A stretch of 64,000 nt of DNA from Leptasterias polaris (GCA_037783415.1 JAZGTN010000047.1:5394001-5458000); one strand, 5' to 3'. Numbered from the stretch's first letter, positions 33,380 through 46,145 are shown. The notes: generated by a model from the sequence alone, not told the origin. Numbers and translations: made by a program.

Positions 33380-33799
33380 TTAATTTATCAATAATTGAAT
33401 AAAGCATCCCTCAGTCACATCATGGATGGATGGAGGTACGCAGGAGATGTTTTTTTGTTAATATGCAGGTATGATTGTGTCAGATATCTTTCAAAAAATA
33501 TAAATTTCCGGCTAAAAGGTTGCCCCAAATCGTCCGCTTGCGACTTCTCTTGTCCACTCTTGTTCATCTGCACAACGAATTGGACAAACTCTTGCGCAAT
33601 CTGCAGTTTGCACCATGCAGAATCGGCAGCTCCCATTGCCTATCGAGTAAAGGTTTGCGCAATTTTCAGATTGCGCATTGTCTTGTACACCATGCGCGCT
33701 GTGTACTTCACGAAACACGACGCGACGACCGTGGATCACAAAATCATGAGACCAAAATCACGGAGATATCAGTGGATGTGTTCTGGTTTTTTAGTTCAA

Positions 33800-34420
33800 T
33801 TTTGTTAAAAACATGTTAGGTTGGTCAAAGTCTGACATTTAATTTTTTAATTCATTCCCACAGGTTTACAGGTGAAATCTGACCCAGCCCTTGGGTCTCT
33901 GTCCACCCCACCTCGCAGACAGTGGAACCACACACTCCATAGCACTTCGCTTAGTCTCATCCGTATTCTAATTCTCATCCTTATTTTAACCATAGAGCTC
34001 TATGTTTTAACCATCCTCACCAGCATACATGTATAGTGTAAACATTTCATTAGTTTGCAACCATCAATACCCCCAATTTAATTTATATAAATAAGGTTTT
34101 GAGACCAAATACTGGTTTTCCAGTTATCAAAAAAATTTATAAAAAATTAGTATCAAATGAGTGCTTACTGTTTATTTTTTATATTATTATAAAATTCTGG
34201 GAATGAAACCAATTATTAGGCCTGTAATTTCATCTTTGAGAGGACAAGTTCATTTTCATTTTGCAAAAGGCACTTCAATTGTAGAATGTTAAAGTCTGGG
34301 AAACTTTTGAAGGGGCATCAAGGCCAAGACCATGGGCAATGGAGGCCATGGCTTCTGTACCCTCCCTGTAATTCCAGGCCTGCAAGAATGCCTCATAAGT
34401 GGACTTGATCACTGTAGCTC
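33800..34420. other. No gene recognised
   Basis: AT-rich; no continuation of POLR3A-like coding toward the N-terminus was seen. Confidence 0.4.
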
Positions 34421-34424
34421 GCAA

Positions 34425-34690
34425 GCCTAAGGAAACCTGAAAACAAGGGTGCTTGCTATTTGAACCAGAAACACTGGGTTTGATCCCTATTCTTCCCTGA
34501 TAAGTGGTCTGGGTTCTACTATGTGCACTACCAATACACGGAACCTAAGGCTCAATGTGCCATCCCAAGGACGAATCATTTATGGTAAAGTATCTTGCTC
34601 AAGGACGCAAATACCATAACCAAGACTCAAATCCCCACTCTGCTGATCAGCAACACCAGTGCTCTTAACCTCTCGGCCACAACATGCCAC
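34425..34690 (-). mobile_element. tRNA-derived SINE, minus strand
   Basis: On the minus strand a head GTGGCCGAGAGGTTAAGAGC, a B-box-like GGGGATTTGAGTC and the body CGTCCTTGAGCAAGATACTT. Its far end (34425-34500) carries GCAAGCCTAAGGAAACCTG and GGGTGCTTGCTATTTGAACC, which resemble the start of the 84-bp minisatellite at 6436. Confidence 0.75.
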
Positions 34691-34846
34691 AAAATGAATA
34701 GTTTATTATTTTAAAGTTCATACCATTACAAATCCTTCAGAGAAATATTTCTCTCTGAGACATTTGCAAAGTAAAGGAAATAGCTTTTGACTCCCCACAA
34801 GTTAAGGTGACTTATTTTGATTGCCTTCTCCTTTATAAATCTCCAG

Positions 34847-35006
34847 GGCTGTGGGAGTAGTCTTCTTGCTCAATCAGAACGACAATCATTCCTTGATGCC
34901 CTGAGGAGGCCAACATTAACTTATCTTCAGCGTAAAGGGTTGAAGAAGAAGATTAATGAGAAGTGTCGCAAACAGCAGATCTGCCTAAAATGTGGAATGT
35001 TTAATG
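34847..35006 (+). CDS. POLR3A: POLR3A-like exon a (clamp)
   Basis: 53 codons plus one base, phase 0 in and 1 out. [20 protein letters not shown] and [16 protein letters not shown] match the RPC1 clamp with its cysteine pair (CLKC). Acceptor TCTCCAG, donor AATG|GTGAGG. Intact. Confidence 0.9.
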
Positions 35007-35399
35007 GTGAGGGAAGATATAACTTGATGCTTGTACACAAAAGCATTCATTGTCTGAACAATAACTCAAGGACTTTGCATATCAAATCAAAACTTGAAAT
35101 CCTCCAGAAGGCTACTGTTTTTGGACCCCAAGGTCAAATGTCAAGATCAAGTAATGCTGTCCAAGAAACAACTAAAAAAAGAGATTTTTCTCAGCGGGGC
35201 ATTTATGTTTGTCAACACACCAATGTTCTTGTTTTTCTTTCTTATTTCTGGTTTCATATCCCACCTGAGAAATATGGCTTTTCATTCACAGTACTCTGGG
35301 GAAAGTTTTGAGGCCCCAACTAGGGGCAAAACAGGACTTTGCCACGGTGTAATTCCAGGCCTATTTACTTTCTCCCTGAATCCTGTGAATTACTCAAGT

Positions 35400-35490
35400 T
35401 TGATTTGAACCCACGACCTTTGCCATGCTAGAGAAGATGTCTTACCTCTCAACCACCGAGCTAGCCTTGTGGCTAGAGACCGCCGGTACA
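35400..35490 (-). mobile_element. tRNA-like SINE head, minus strand
   Basis: On the minus strand GGCTAGCTCGGTGGTTGAGA (A box) and GTCGTGGGTTCAAATC (B box), spaced as in tRNA. It probably belongs to a SINE. Confidence 0.55.
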
Positions 35491-35947
35491 GAATATTGTT
35501 TGTGTTTTTAAACCAATGTGTTTTCCAATATTCTTTCTATTCTCGGTACTTTCACAAGTCCTGTTTCTTTTAAGTAGAAGTTTTTGTTTGTTTTATGCTT
35601 TCAGAAGAGTTTTCACACTGCACAGCCATTTCTTTGTTTGTTTTCCAATCTCAACCAGTGTAACCATAATGAGGCTTGGAGAGACTAAAAAATAGTCTGG
35701 CCCCTCTTGGGTATCAAGGGAATGAATGTTTTACTACAGGACACCGGGAACAAAACAAACAAATTGGTAGCTTGATTGTATGACATTTGAACATAAAGAA
35801 GCTTGGGTTAAAAGGAAAGTTGATATGTAATATTTCTAAATCAATAGCAAGAGAAACTATTAGTGTTTATAATTATAACTAAGAAGTTTTGGAGACCGTC
35901 AATATCTAATATGTTAATAACATTACCTGCATGAATATTCTTTACAG

Positions 35948-36102
35948 GTCAGGTCAAGAAGTGTGGCACCTTGAAGATAGTCCATGAGAAGTACAAGAGT
36001 ACTCGACGAGGAAGAGAGTCGGCCCTGGTTCAACTTCAAGCAGATCTTGATACAGCGAAGAATCATAATAAAGACCTTGAACCACTCCTATCCAAAGCTC
36101 AG
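35948..36102 (+). CDS. POLR3A: POLR3A-like exon b
   Basis: 155 bases, phase 1 in and 0 out. KKCGTLKIVHEKYKSTRRGR continues the clamp (K-K-C-G-x-L-K-I-x-H-E-K-Y-K), ending NKDLEPLLSKAQ. Acceptor TTTACAG, donor GTAAGA. Intact. Confidence 0.9.
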
Positions 36103-36204
36103 GTAAGAGAGTTGAGTTTTCCTATGCATCATGCATACTTAAAGCTAGGGTCATAGTTTGGTTTTACTCAACAGAATACTGATTTATGGGCAAAGAAAGT
36201 TACA

Positions 36205-36575
36205 ACAAAAGTCACATGTGAAAGTTTCAGCTGAATAAAGTGTCTGTTTGCTGAGAAAATGGCATAAAACTGAGAGTTTTTTTTCTTCACAAGAACGGAG
36301 TATCCATCCATGTTTAGTAAGGTTGACAGCGGATACCAACTACATCCTGATCGCAGCATTCTTGAATGGACCCAAACCCTCCGCAATCTGAGAAACAATT
36401 CATGCATGAATTGTTTTTCAGATTCATATGTTTTTGGATGAAAAATTATCCAAGCCATATTATTTGGAAAGGAATCCTTTCTCAAAATGACTTTCAAAAG
36501 ATGCAGTGCTTCTGCCAAGTAGTAAGTTTTTGTGGTCATTAATGTTTGGAGTATTTACCAATCTATGACCATACC
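36205..36575. repeat. Interspersed repeat, copy 2
   Basis: See the 190-515 copy. Here an extra ~90-bp segment (36290-36390) interrupts the match. It lies in the intron between POLR3A-like exons b and c. Confidence 0.75.
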
Positions 36576-36780
36576 TTTAAAAACAAAGTATGGGATTAGG
36601 AGTTATTGGTAGAAGTTGAAAACTTGATTATTAAGCTACATGTACATGTACCAATCCTCCAGAAAAATACCTTTATCTGAATTTGGCCCAATAAGTCAGA
36701 CCTGCTCTCGATAATTACCTGTTGTTAAATAATGAGCATAGTATTTGAAAGACTTTTGATTGCCATCGTATGATGTAAAA

Positions 36781-37470
36781 CACAATGTGAAAGCCTCATT
36801 GAGTTCAAATTACATCGTATAATATAACGCACAATGTGAAAGCCGTCATTGGGTTCAAATTATATGATATAATATAATGCACAATGTGAAAGCCTCATTG
36901 AGTTCAAACTATATGATATAATATAACGCACAATGTGAAAGCCCTCATTGAGTTCAAACTATATGATATAATATAACGCACAATGTGAAAGCCGTCATTG
37001 GGTTCAAATTATATGATATAATACAGCACACATTGTGAAAGCCCTCATTGAGTTCAAATTACATCGTATAATATAACGCACAATGTGAAAGCCCTCATTG
37101 AGTTCAAATTATATGATATAATATAACGCACAATGTGAAAGCTGTCATTGGGTTCAAATTATATGATATAATACAGCACACATTGTGAAAGCCCTCATTG
37201 AGTTCAAACTACATTGTATAATATAACGCACAATGTGAAAGCTGTCATTGGGTTCAAATTACATTGTATTATATATCGCATGATGTGAAAGCTGTCATTG
37301 GGTCCAAATTATATGATTGGGTCCAAATTATATGATATAATATAATGCACAATGTGAAAGCTGTCATTGGGTCCAAATTATATGATATAATATAACGCAC
37401 AATGTAAAAGCCTCATTGAGTTCAAACTACATCGTATAATACAGCACACAATGTGAAAGCCGTCAGTGGG
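36781..37470. repeat. AT-rich ~50-bp tandem repeat, about 13 copies
   Basis: Units carry CACAATGTGAAAGCC, TCATTGAGTTCAAAT and TATATGATATAATATAACG with many substitutions, so the array is older or less homogenised than the other arrays here. It lies in the intron between POLR3A-like exons b and c. Confidence 0.9.
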
Positions 37471-38417
37471 TTTGTCAGACCATATGGACATATTATCTTA
37501 ACAATGATTGAATCAACAAACAAGACAATAACAACCACAATATGGTACATTCCATAGAAGGTCACATTGTACATAATAAACCTAAATGTGTCCTTCCTCC
37601 ATTGTTTAGTTATAAACAATTTAAAAACCTAAAGAAAAAAGACCTTTCCATTGGTTGTAGCTTCATCTTATTAAAGAGACACGTTGGGCAATTTGGGCTA
37701 TAAAAAAATGAATGGTTGGAAAGATTTTTTAAGTGTAGAAAATAATGATTCACACAAATATGCCTCAAGATTGTGTGGTTTTTCTTTTACTTTGTGAACT
37801 AACAAGGTTAGCCATTTTGTAGAACCAAGTTTTTGACTCCACTTAAAAGCATTTCAACATGGACATGCAAGCTCAAAAGAAAAACAATTTGAGTTGATTG
37901 TAATTATGTTAGATTTTAGGCATTGCATGGTGAAGTATCAATGTATATTTGGTTAGGATAACACCATGTGCTAAGTAGAGACGGAACTTTTTATGTCCAT
38001 TTTTGATGGAAATTTGAGGGTGATTAAAAAAACAAACAAAGAAAAAATGACTGAATCAGCTCAAATTATTTCAATCTTTGAAGCCTGTCTGTCTGATCCA
38101 CATGTTGAAACACATGTTGAAACACATGTTGGGTGTTTTCAGGTACTTAAAAAATCTACAACCACTGGAAAGGTTGCTAACTCCAAGTGGTACCCTGTAT
38201 TGTGTTTCCTGTTATGAAGCCATTGCAAACTGCTTACACTGTGGACATTTCAACCCTATCAAAGTCTTTCTAAAATGCTAATTTTAGATGTCCGACAATG
38301 GTGTTTCATGTATTGCATTTAAACCCCCCAATATTGTTTGATCATTCAATATTGTCCACTGTGGTTTTGAAGGATAGATAAATTATGGCAGCTTGCAATA
38401 CATATGGAAACGTTGTA

Positions 38418-38831
38418 TCATCCGCTCAATCTGACTTGCGTGCATAGAATGAAGTTTTCTAAAAAGTGCGTAGCTTTCCAGCATTGGGGTGCCCGGGAGT
38501 CACTTGGGAAATCTTTCATAAAGTATAATATAAAACAATAATATGACACCTTCTCTGTACTTTGGTCGGAAAAAACATAGTAATCCAGCACAATGTCGTC
38601 CCTTTTTGCGTTGGAGAAGAGCAAAATAGCGAGTTTCAATTGCACTTGGGCCGCCTCGCAAGCCCTCACTCGTTCCATTGTGGTCAGGCGGCTTTGGGGT
38701 GAGCGGCTAATGAATATACTAATCTTTAGCTTTCTTCTGGTATAAAACTTCTTTTGATTGGTTGTATATTGTTGTCGGAATAAAGGAAACCTAAACGCTT
38801 GACCAATAACCTTCAGCGTCTGAATTGACAT
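38418..38831 (-). other. Unassigned open frame, possible first exon
   Basis: A minus-strand frame with an ATG at 38831 encodes MSIQTLKVIGQAFRFPLFRQ, basic and serine-rich, resembling a mitochondrial targeting start, followed by a soluble-looking region. A possible splice donor (GAGAAG|GTGTCA) lies near 38548. Upstream is a CRE-like TGACGTCGTCA (38878-38888). It lies within an intron of the POLR3A-like locus on the opposite strand. Function unknown. Confidence 0.3.
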
Positions 38832-39962
38832 TTTGACCTGGAAGTCCCGGATGCACGCGCACATAAACAGGCTCTAATGACGTCGTCATCGCTAATTCGG
38901 CGTCTTTTATCGTAAAATGCTACACTTTCACAATGTTTATACATCTTTTTTAATTAGTAGTAAAATATACTTGGGTTTTATTAAATGAGTAATTTTAGAA
39001 TAAGAGCCATTTTACTTTTTTATTTTACTGGATCGTACCATTAAAGTTGCAGGGTAGAAAGATGCATTTTCCAACCGCGCCAAATTTCATTTACGTATCG
39101 ACAGTGTGTTTTTTGTTTAATCTTTTTGATTCCAAAGAGTTTTTATGTTAGTTAACTTATCTGCCAAATAAGATCATCAACTTATTGCTGCTGTTTTATT
39201 CATTATAATGCTAAAAACCAGTATGTCCAAAAAGGCAGTTTTATTTTGTTTGATCAGCTTACAGTTTTATTTACTTATACCATTTGAATACTTATCGTGT
39301 CGTTTTATAGTTTCATTCAATTTAAGTCAATAAAATACTATGTTCTGCACAACAAAAAACAATGTTTGTCCCTATTGTACATGTACAGTGCCTCTCCCCT
39401 CATTGTGTCACAGTTAATTTACCCATTCACATAATGGAACTACCTGCCCAATGAAGTCAGTGGCCCGTGACTCCTGTACACAACACTGTGTGGGACTTAG
39501 TTTGTGGTCAATTTCTTTAATGAGACAAATCCACTCAAATGTTTCCATATGGATATCATGTGGTGAATGAATATAATAATAATTATAATAATAATGATTT
39601 GCAGTTCTTATACATGTATGTATAGCTCTTTTCACACCCAAAGGGCACCCCAAAGCCCTCATTATTATTCCTACAGATATTTTATAAATTATAACACCCA
39701 TTTATTGATCAAATAAAGTTAAAACACACAGTCAAAGATAAATTAACCAATTTTTGTAAGTTATGCACATAATTGAGCAGTGGAGTTAGGGTGGTATTTA
39801 CTAACCCCCTAACAGTTTTTACCAGACATTGTACACTTGTGTTAAGGGTGAACCCTGCACAAATAATCAGAGCTTATCACACATTAGTGTTGGGTAAAAT
39901 CAAACTAATATAAAGTATTCAAAATCATTGATGGTTTATTTTTCCGATCTGATTTGTCACAG

Positions 39963-40016
39963 GAATGCTTGAATCCGCTGACTGTCTTCAACCTGTTCAA
40001 GAGAATTCCACAAGAG
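39963..40016 (+). CDS. POLR3A: POLR3A-like exon c (18 codons)
   Basis: ECLNPLTVFNLFKRIPQE matches the E-N-L-N-P-L-x-V-x-N-L-F-K-R-I-P segment. Phase 0/0, acceptor GTCACAG, donor GTACAA. About 3.9 kb of repeat-filled intron precedes it. Confidence 0.88.
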
Positions 40017-40294
40017 GTACAAGCGTTACATGTTTATCAGTGAAATTGTTTGTGTGATTCGCATTACTTTGGTCACATGAAACAATTCAGATTTTCTTAA
40101 TGATTGTTGTATCTTGTAATCTGTCACTCTATGTGACAGATTTCAACGTAACAAGCGACAACATTAAGACAACCTCGGGCAGATTTCACAAGGAGCTAAG
40201 GTTGATTTCTAGGAGCTGAGCTAGGGTCACCTTTAAGGGGAAAATAATGACAGAGTTGTATTGTTTTGAGACGGGGGTTGTTTTTCCCCTGCAG

Positions 40295-40420
40295 GATATT
40301 CCGTTGTTGGTGATGGCAAGTGACAGCAGTCGGCCACAAGATTTAATCTTAACCCGTCTCAGTACTGGTTCCACCTCTGTGTATTAGACCCTCCGTCATC
40401 TCCGAACTCAAATCAGGAAC
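40295..40420 (+). pseudogene. POLR3A: POLR3A-like exon d with a 4-nt frameshift
   Basis: The first part reads DIPLLVMASDSSRPQDLILT in frame. After ACCCGTCTC four extra bases (AGTA, 40361-40364) shift the frame to a stop. Downstream, VPPLCIRPSVISELKSG is recovered in the other frame and the exon end (GGAAC|GTAAGT) then has the phase the next exon needs. So the splice structure is intact but the reading frame is broken. Confidence 0.85.
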
Positions 40421-40539
40421 GTAAGTTAGAAACTTCTCAAAAAGGATGACCCAACACTTTTCAGTGAAAATGTAAATAATTTTGTTGGGGTTCGGCAGCG
40501 ATGTTTGGATGGTTTATTGTTTCTATTGTAAAGTGCCCC

Positions 40540-40800
40540 TTCTGTTTCTGATCAGCAGAGTGTGGGATTTAGTCCCGGTCTGGACACTTGTGTCCTTATG
40601 CAAGACACTTAACCAATATTGCATCATCCTTCGGGTGTGACTTAAAGCTGTAGGTCCTGTGTGTTGTATAATGCATATAAAAGAACCCAGTTCACTTTTC
40701 ATTAAGAGGTGTTTGCTCCAGTGTTTTCTGTTGTGGTTGGCTGCATATTGCGCCACAGCACCTTATAAAAGTTATAAACCATTACATGGTGCTGTGTAAA
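40540..40800 (+). mobile_element. SINE body, Leu/Ser type
   Basis: GGGATTTAGTCCCGGTCTGG, ACACTTGTGTCCTTATGCAA, GACACTTAACCAATATTGC and the later TATAAAAGAACCCAGTTCAC are the same body type as the SINEs at 34425 and 46926, with the tRNA head partly lost. It lies in the intron between POLR3A-like exons d and e. Confidence 0.65.
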
Positions 40801-41105
40801 TATATTGGTCTTGTATTTTTGAACAAAGTTCCACATACCTTGTAGAACAAATACTGAGAGATTTGAGATGCCTTTGGTTGTGCTAAAGCGCTAAAAAGGA
40901 ACAGCGTATCAATATTTTTTCAAAACGTTTGTTCTGTGTATTTTCATCTTGATTTATATTTGATTTTCAATTCTTTTCTTCGACCCATCCACACACATTT
41001 TAAAAGAAAACTGACTGGCCCCTGATGTTTGTGGTCCCTTCATTCTGTCCCAGACCCTCTATTTTTATATGAATAAACTTTAGTACCTGATATTTTTGAT
41101 AAAAG

Positions 41106-41205
41106 AAATGAAGATGATCTGACGGTCAAACTAACAGAAATAATCTTCCTGAACGATGTCATCAAGAAACATCAACAAGCTGGTGCTAAGATGTCCATGA
41201 TCATG
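41106..41205 (+). pseudogene. POLR3A: POLR3A-like exon e with a lost splice donor
   Basis: 100 bases, phase 2 in and 0 out: [20 protein letters not shown] and then AGAKMSMIM, both matching RPC1. Where the family exon ends, the sequence is ATG followed by GGAAGG rather than GTAAGG, so the donor GT appears mutated. Reading through gives a stop after nine codons. Confidence 0.8.
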
Positions 41206-41825
41206 GGAAGGAAACTCCTTCATGAAGTCAAGATATAAGACTTTTCTCTGTTTGATATCACTTGTTTTAAAAGTCATAGTTGTTAAGAGAACTTCTACAA
41301 AAAAATCCTCAATCTCTAAGAGTTTCTATTCTTTGAGAAAGATCTGCTGGTGTCGAAACCCAGTAGAAAGGTTTTGCGAGTCTGTGGATACATATTTGGA
41401 TTTGGATATGTCAACACTTTGTGTGTTTACGTGACGCGTGACCGCGACTTCCATGTTTTACATGGACATTAACAACAGATTCGGGAGTTCATACAAATAC
41501 GTTAAAAACGGATACCTTTGTGCTTATTTTAGTTGTAATTTGCCCTAGATTAAAAAAATTTCCAACAGTCTTAAGTTGAATGGTGTCATTCATGAAAAAT
41601 ATAGAAATAAGTTGATCTTTTGTAAGCAAAAAAAGGGGAGAAAATGCAGTTTAAACATTTTCTTTATTTTGCCGTGCTTGTTTGAAACTTTCTTTACATG
41701 TGTTTATTGAATGGGTCCAATAACAAATATTGAAACAAAAATACTACTCATTCAAATTATATAACGTAACAAGAACATATATAAAAAGTTTTTGGATTTG
41801 TTTCATTTTGCAATTTATCTAACAG

Positions 41826-41903
41826 GAAGATTGGGACTTCTTGCAACTCCAGTGTGCTTTGTATATCAACAGCGAAACGTCGGGAATTCCTATCAATATG
41901 CAG
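41826..41903 (+). CDS. POLR3A: POLR3A-like exon f
   Basis: 26 codons, phase 0/0. [20 protein letters not shown] matches the strongly conserved W-D-x-L-Q-x-x-x-A-x-Y-I-N-S segment. Acceptor CTAACAG, donor GTAGAA. Confidence 0.92.
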
Positions 41904-42444
41904 GTAGAAAGACAAAAATTACTTGGTCATTTTCTTTCTGGGAAAAGAATTACAGTTTTACTTATTGTGATTCGGAAGATGATTTATTGGCTCTAGAGGG
42001 CGCCCTGTACTTAGCAAGCTGATGTACAATCATCGTTAATGTAATTACAAAAAGTAATGTAAAATTATTTATAAAGAGATTGTGTTAGCATAATTAGAAT
42101 ACTTTATAGACATGTCACCTTGCTTACAAAAAGATTGTCCTTGTAAAGTCCAGGGTATTTCCTGGCAGGCAAGATGCTACACTGGTTATATGAGAAATTT
42201 TACAGGTTTTATTATCATTACCACATGAAATCAAGAATTATAAAAAGCTGCACAAGTTTTACAATGTGCCCCCTTTCTTATATCAAAAGTTGATAACAAT
42301 TGTAACTTTCCATAACCTGTAAGATTTTAAGTTTCTTTGCATTGAGCTGTTTATTTGCCTGTCTTGCTTTTTTGTGAACCTGATGTCAAAGGTTTCAGGG
42401 TCTTCAGTTCATGATGTTTCACTTTTTCTGTTTCTACTTCTTAG

Positions 42445-42580
<136 letters not shown>

Positions 42581-43162
42581 GTGATAAACCAGACATCTTA
42601 AATTCTGAAGTTTCAGAAGAGTTTTAGCAAAACCTTTAAAGAGGGTCTCCAAGGTCAAATTAAGTTTTGTGATGCATTCATTTTTCAATAGATAGATTCC
42701 TCATGGAAAACACTTCTCTAACCTCGCGCTAATATGGAGTAAAATGTCCTTTTATTTGATTCTCTTTCAGAGCAAAACTTAAACATGGGGACATCAGACA
42801 GTAAAAACAAATGGGTCTTTATATTCCAAAGAGGAAAGTTTGAGCCAGTCAAAAGGTTAAATTTAGTGCTAAAGGAAATTCAGGAAGGAATTGACGATCT
42901 TTGTAAAAAAATGTTCTGCCTCATTGAAATGTGACGTAATTGAATGTGTGAATTTTCACAGAAATTGCAGGGTATTATAAACACATTGGCATTTTACAAA
43001 ATTTTAGGGTGAGTTAAGAGACTTCTCATCCCCACTACAAGTTCATTAGGACGCTATCTATGAGTAAATCACAAAAACTGAATTTGACCCTGGAGTCCCT
43101 CTTTAACACTGCAATATTTTGAAAACATAGTGTTATGATTTTTGTTCTTTTCTTGTTGTTAG

Positions 43163-43210
43163 GTTGCTGTACCCATACATGTAGCAAAGATATTAACTTA
43201 TCCAGAAAAG
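43163..43210 (+). CDS. POLR3A: POLR3A-like exon h (16 codons)
   Basis: VAVPIHVAKILTYPEK matches V-x-V-P-x-x-V-A-x-x-L-T-x-P-E. Phase 0/0. Acceptor TTGTTAG, donor GTATTG. Confidence 0.9.
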
Positions 43211-43528
43211 GTATTGTTTTTCAAATTCATTTTCATTTTACTTCAGTATTTATTTCCATAATGCAGATGTTTATTGCTTCTCATTGTCTCAGTGCAGGTT
43301 CTAATTTTGGCCAGGCAGGTCATTTTACAAAATAGTGTAATAGCCCACTTGCTCAAGCGCCATCTTGAAAATATACCACAATGCATAATGGGTAATTGAG
43401 TACAGTTAAAGATAAACCAAGCTGCTAAGATGGAAACCATGCTGTAGTTTACATGAAACTATACCAGGTTTTATAGTTGTGTACTGCATTGCTTCAAAAT
43501 CAGCAGGCCATGATGGTTGCTAGTGTTG

Positions 43529-44153
43529 CTTGGACTTGGATTTGACCCAGAGCCCTTTGCATGCCTATTATGCACATTTGGACATGCTTTTGGGCTATTG
43601 CTTTGTCTTGGACTTGGATTTGACCCAGAGCCCTTTGCATGCCTATCATGCACATTTGGACATGCTTTTGGGCTATTGCTTTGTCTTGGACTTGGATTTG
43701 ACCCAGAGCCCTTTGCATGCCTATCATGCACATTTGGACATGCTTTTGGACTATTGCTTTGTCTTGGACTTGGATTTGACCCAGAGCCCTTTGCATGCCT
43801 ATCATGCACATTTGGACATGCTTTTGGGCTATTGCTTTGTCTTGGACTTGGATTTGACCCAGAACCCTTTGCATGCCTATCATGCACATTTGGACATGCT
43901 TTTGGGCTATTGCTTTGTCTTGGACTTGGATTTGACCCAGAGCCCTTTGCATGCCTATCATGCACATTTGGACATGCTTTTGGGCTATTGCTTTGTCTTG
44001 GACTTGGATTTGACCCAGAGCCCTTTGCATGCCTATCATGCACATTTGGACATGCTTTTGGGCTATTGCTTTGTCTTGGACTTGGATTTGACCCAGAGCC
44101 CTTTGCATGCCTATCATGCACATTTGGACATGCTTTTGGGCTATTGCTTTGTC
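43529..44153. repeat. 78-bp minisatellite, 8 copies, in a POLR3A-like intron
   Basis: Eight nearly identical units beginning CTTGGACTTGGATTTGACCC and ending GGGCTATTGCTTTGT. The period is a multiple of three, so long open frames appear on both strands. These are by-products, not proteins. It lies between exons h and i. Confidence 0.95.
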
Positions 44154-44783
44154 TTTTTGATGGGACATTATTCCATTGGTCTCGTATGTCAAGTAATAAA
44201 CCACAAACCAACACAAACTATTCAGAATAGGTAATGTGCACACTACCCAAGCCAATTCCCAGAAAATTCTTGGGGAATTTTGATCCCACTGCCACCCCAT
44301 GTTCCTGCACACTTGATGCAAAATTCCTGAGAAAATTGAACACTGTGTATGCCAACCCCACGGTTACCTGGCTTAACCCTACTCCCAAGCAGAGTAACTG
44401 TTTCCTGAAAGTTTGCAGTGGTTAGAGTTTCAAGTGTTGAGGGGTTATTATGTTTGCTGGAAGAGTTGGTGTTTACCCTGGTGTTTCAGGCACCCTTATG
44501 TACTGGATTGCTTTAGGTTTCCAAGCTACAGTGATTAAGTTCACTTTAGAGGCACACTTGGTTTTACTACCAGAAATGTATGATAATATTTGTTTTCCCT
44601 ACATTAAAGTGCCTGTATGAGAAGCTTTGTGTACTACGGAACTCACAAAATACTTGAGTATTGAGCGGTTGTTACAATTGCTGAGGGGCAAAACAAAGCA
44701 TATTGTTCTTTAACTCCAGTGCAATAATATCAGTTAAACAAATGTATAGTAATTGTATAAGAATTACTTGATGATTTACTTAG

Positions 44784-44887
44784 GTTACCAAAGCCAATAT
44801 GAGTTTGATGCGGAAGTTAGTCATCAATGGCTGTGACATCCATCCAGGTGCAAACTTCATTCAACAAAGACACACCAATAATAAGAG
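44784..44887 (+). CDS. POLR3A: POLR3A-like exon i
   Basis: 34 codons plus two bases. LRK-type segment [20 protein letters not shown] matches RPC1. Acceptor ACTTAG, donor GTATGC, phase 0 in and 2 out. Confidence 0.9.
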
Positions 44888-45089
44888 GTATGCCTTCTTG
44901 TATTTGTAGTCACTAATCTATTGAAACCAAAGTAAGTTTGGTTTGGACTGGTTCTTATATACAATTATCTAAAAGCATATTTCGTTTCAGAGCATATTAG
45001 TTTCAGACACATTGTCTAAGTCTTTGATAAGAACAAGTTTGGTTTCTCAATTTTCTTATTTTACTTTCTATTTTAACTTTTTTTCCCAG

Positions 45090-45135
45090 ATTTCTAAAGT
45101 ATGGAAACAGGCAAAAGACAGCTCAGGAACTAAAG
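45090..45135 (+). CDS. POLR3A: POLR3A-like exon j
   Basis: 46 bases, phase 2 in and 0 out. RFLKYGNRQKTAQELK matches R-F-L-K-Y-G-N-R-x-x-x-A-x-x-L. Acceptor TTCCCAG, donor GTGAAC. Confidence 0.9.
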
Positions 45136-45394
45136 GTGAACATTTTTAGAAACTAATTGTGGTTCCATCAGGGAATAAATGAGTGTTACTTCAAAAGAAT
45201 TGTTTGATACTGAAGTATCTCAAACTTTATTGAGAAGAATTTAAAATAGTGTACTTTAGTTTTAGAAAACTGCGCAAAAGTGCAAATGCTAGGCGGCTAT
45301 TTAAGCTCCCCCCCAGAAAATCAACAATGGCTGAAAATAAAATCAAAATGGAAAGTATCCTGCATTTACAAGATGAGAACGAATTCAATCATAA

Positions 45395-45556
<162 letters not shown>

Positions 45557-46029
45557 TAATAAACCTATATAGCCAGGAATCACACCAAAGTTTATGATAC
45601 AATTTGAGAAGCAGCAGCAGAGGGATCACCTTAAGGGGATGCTACTTTTTATTTACAATTTTTACTTTTGTTTTGTTATCAAGTTTTTACTTGTTTACAC
45701 ACTGTTTCCTCTGCCGTTCTGTTCAATGATCCCATATGGACCATGTCACTTTGTACCTTGTGCATTGCATTGCAGTTCCTGCACTGGTCATAATAAAGAA
45801 CACTTTTACATTTAGATCAAGAAATGTAACAATTAGGAATTGTAAAAATAGGAGCTGAACAAGTTTTGAGATGTGCCTCTTTTCTTCATAGCAAAAGATG
45901 ATAAAAGAGGTGTGATGCGATCTCCGTAAAGTGTAATATTTCATACAGCAGTTAAAGGATGAATGGATTCTGACTGGCAGAGATATGTACACAAGAGGAA
46001 GACCACCAACATTAGGGCAAGATAGCCGT

Positions 46030-46145
46030 TAGGGCTAGCTAGCTCAGTTGGTAGAGTGCCGGCAAGTTAATCCAGAGGCCGCAGGCTCAAGTCCCACTTT
46101 ATGCAATTTTTCTTTATTCAACCCAAAACTATTTAATTTTTACCT
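46030..46145 (+). mobile_element. Second copy of the GTT-type SINE
   Basis: GCTAGCTAGCTCAGTTGGTA, then GTT in the loop, GGCTCAAGTCCC B box and a TTTATTCAACCCAAAACTAT body. It lies in the intron between POLR3A-like exons k and l, same strand as the gene. Confidence 0.75.

Noticed and set aside
36781..37470. CRISPR-like array
   Set aside because: Whole units repeat without unique spacers and the sequence is eukaryotic; it is an ordinary AT-rich tandem repeat.
43471..44321. Long repeat-protein frames on both strands
   Set aside because: They arise from the 78-bp array, whose period keeps several frames open. No initiation context, domain or codon bias supports them.
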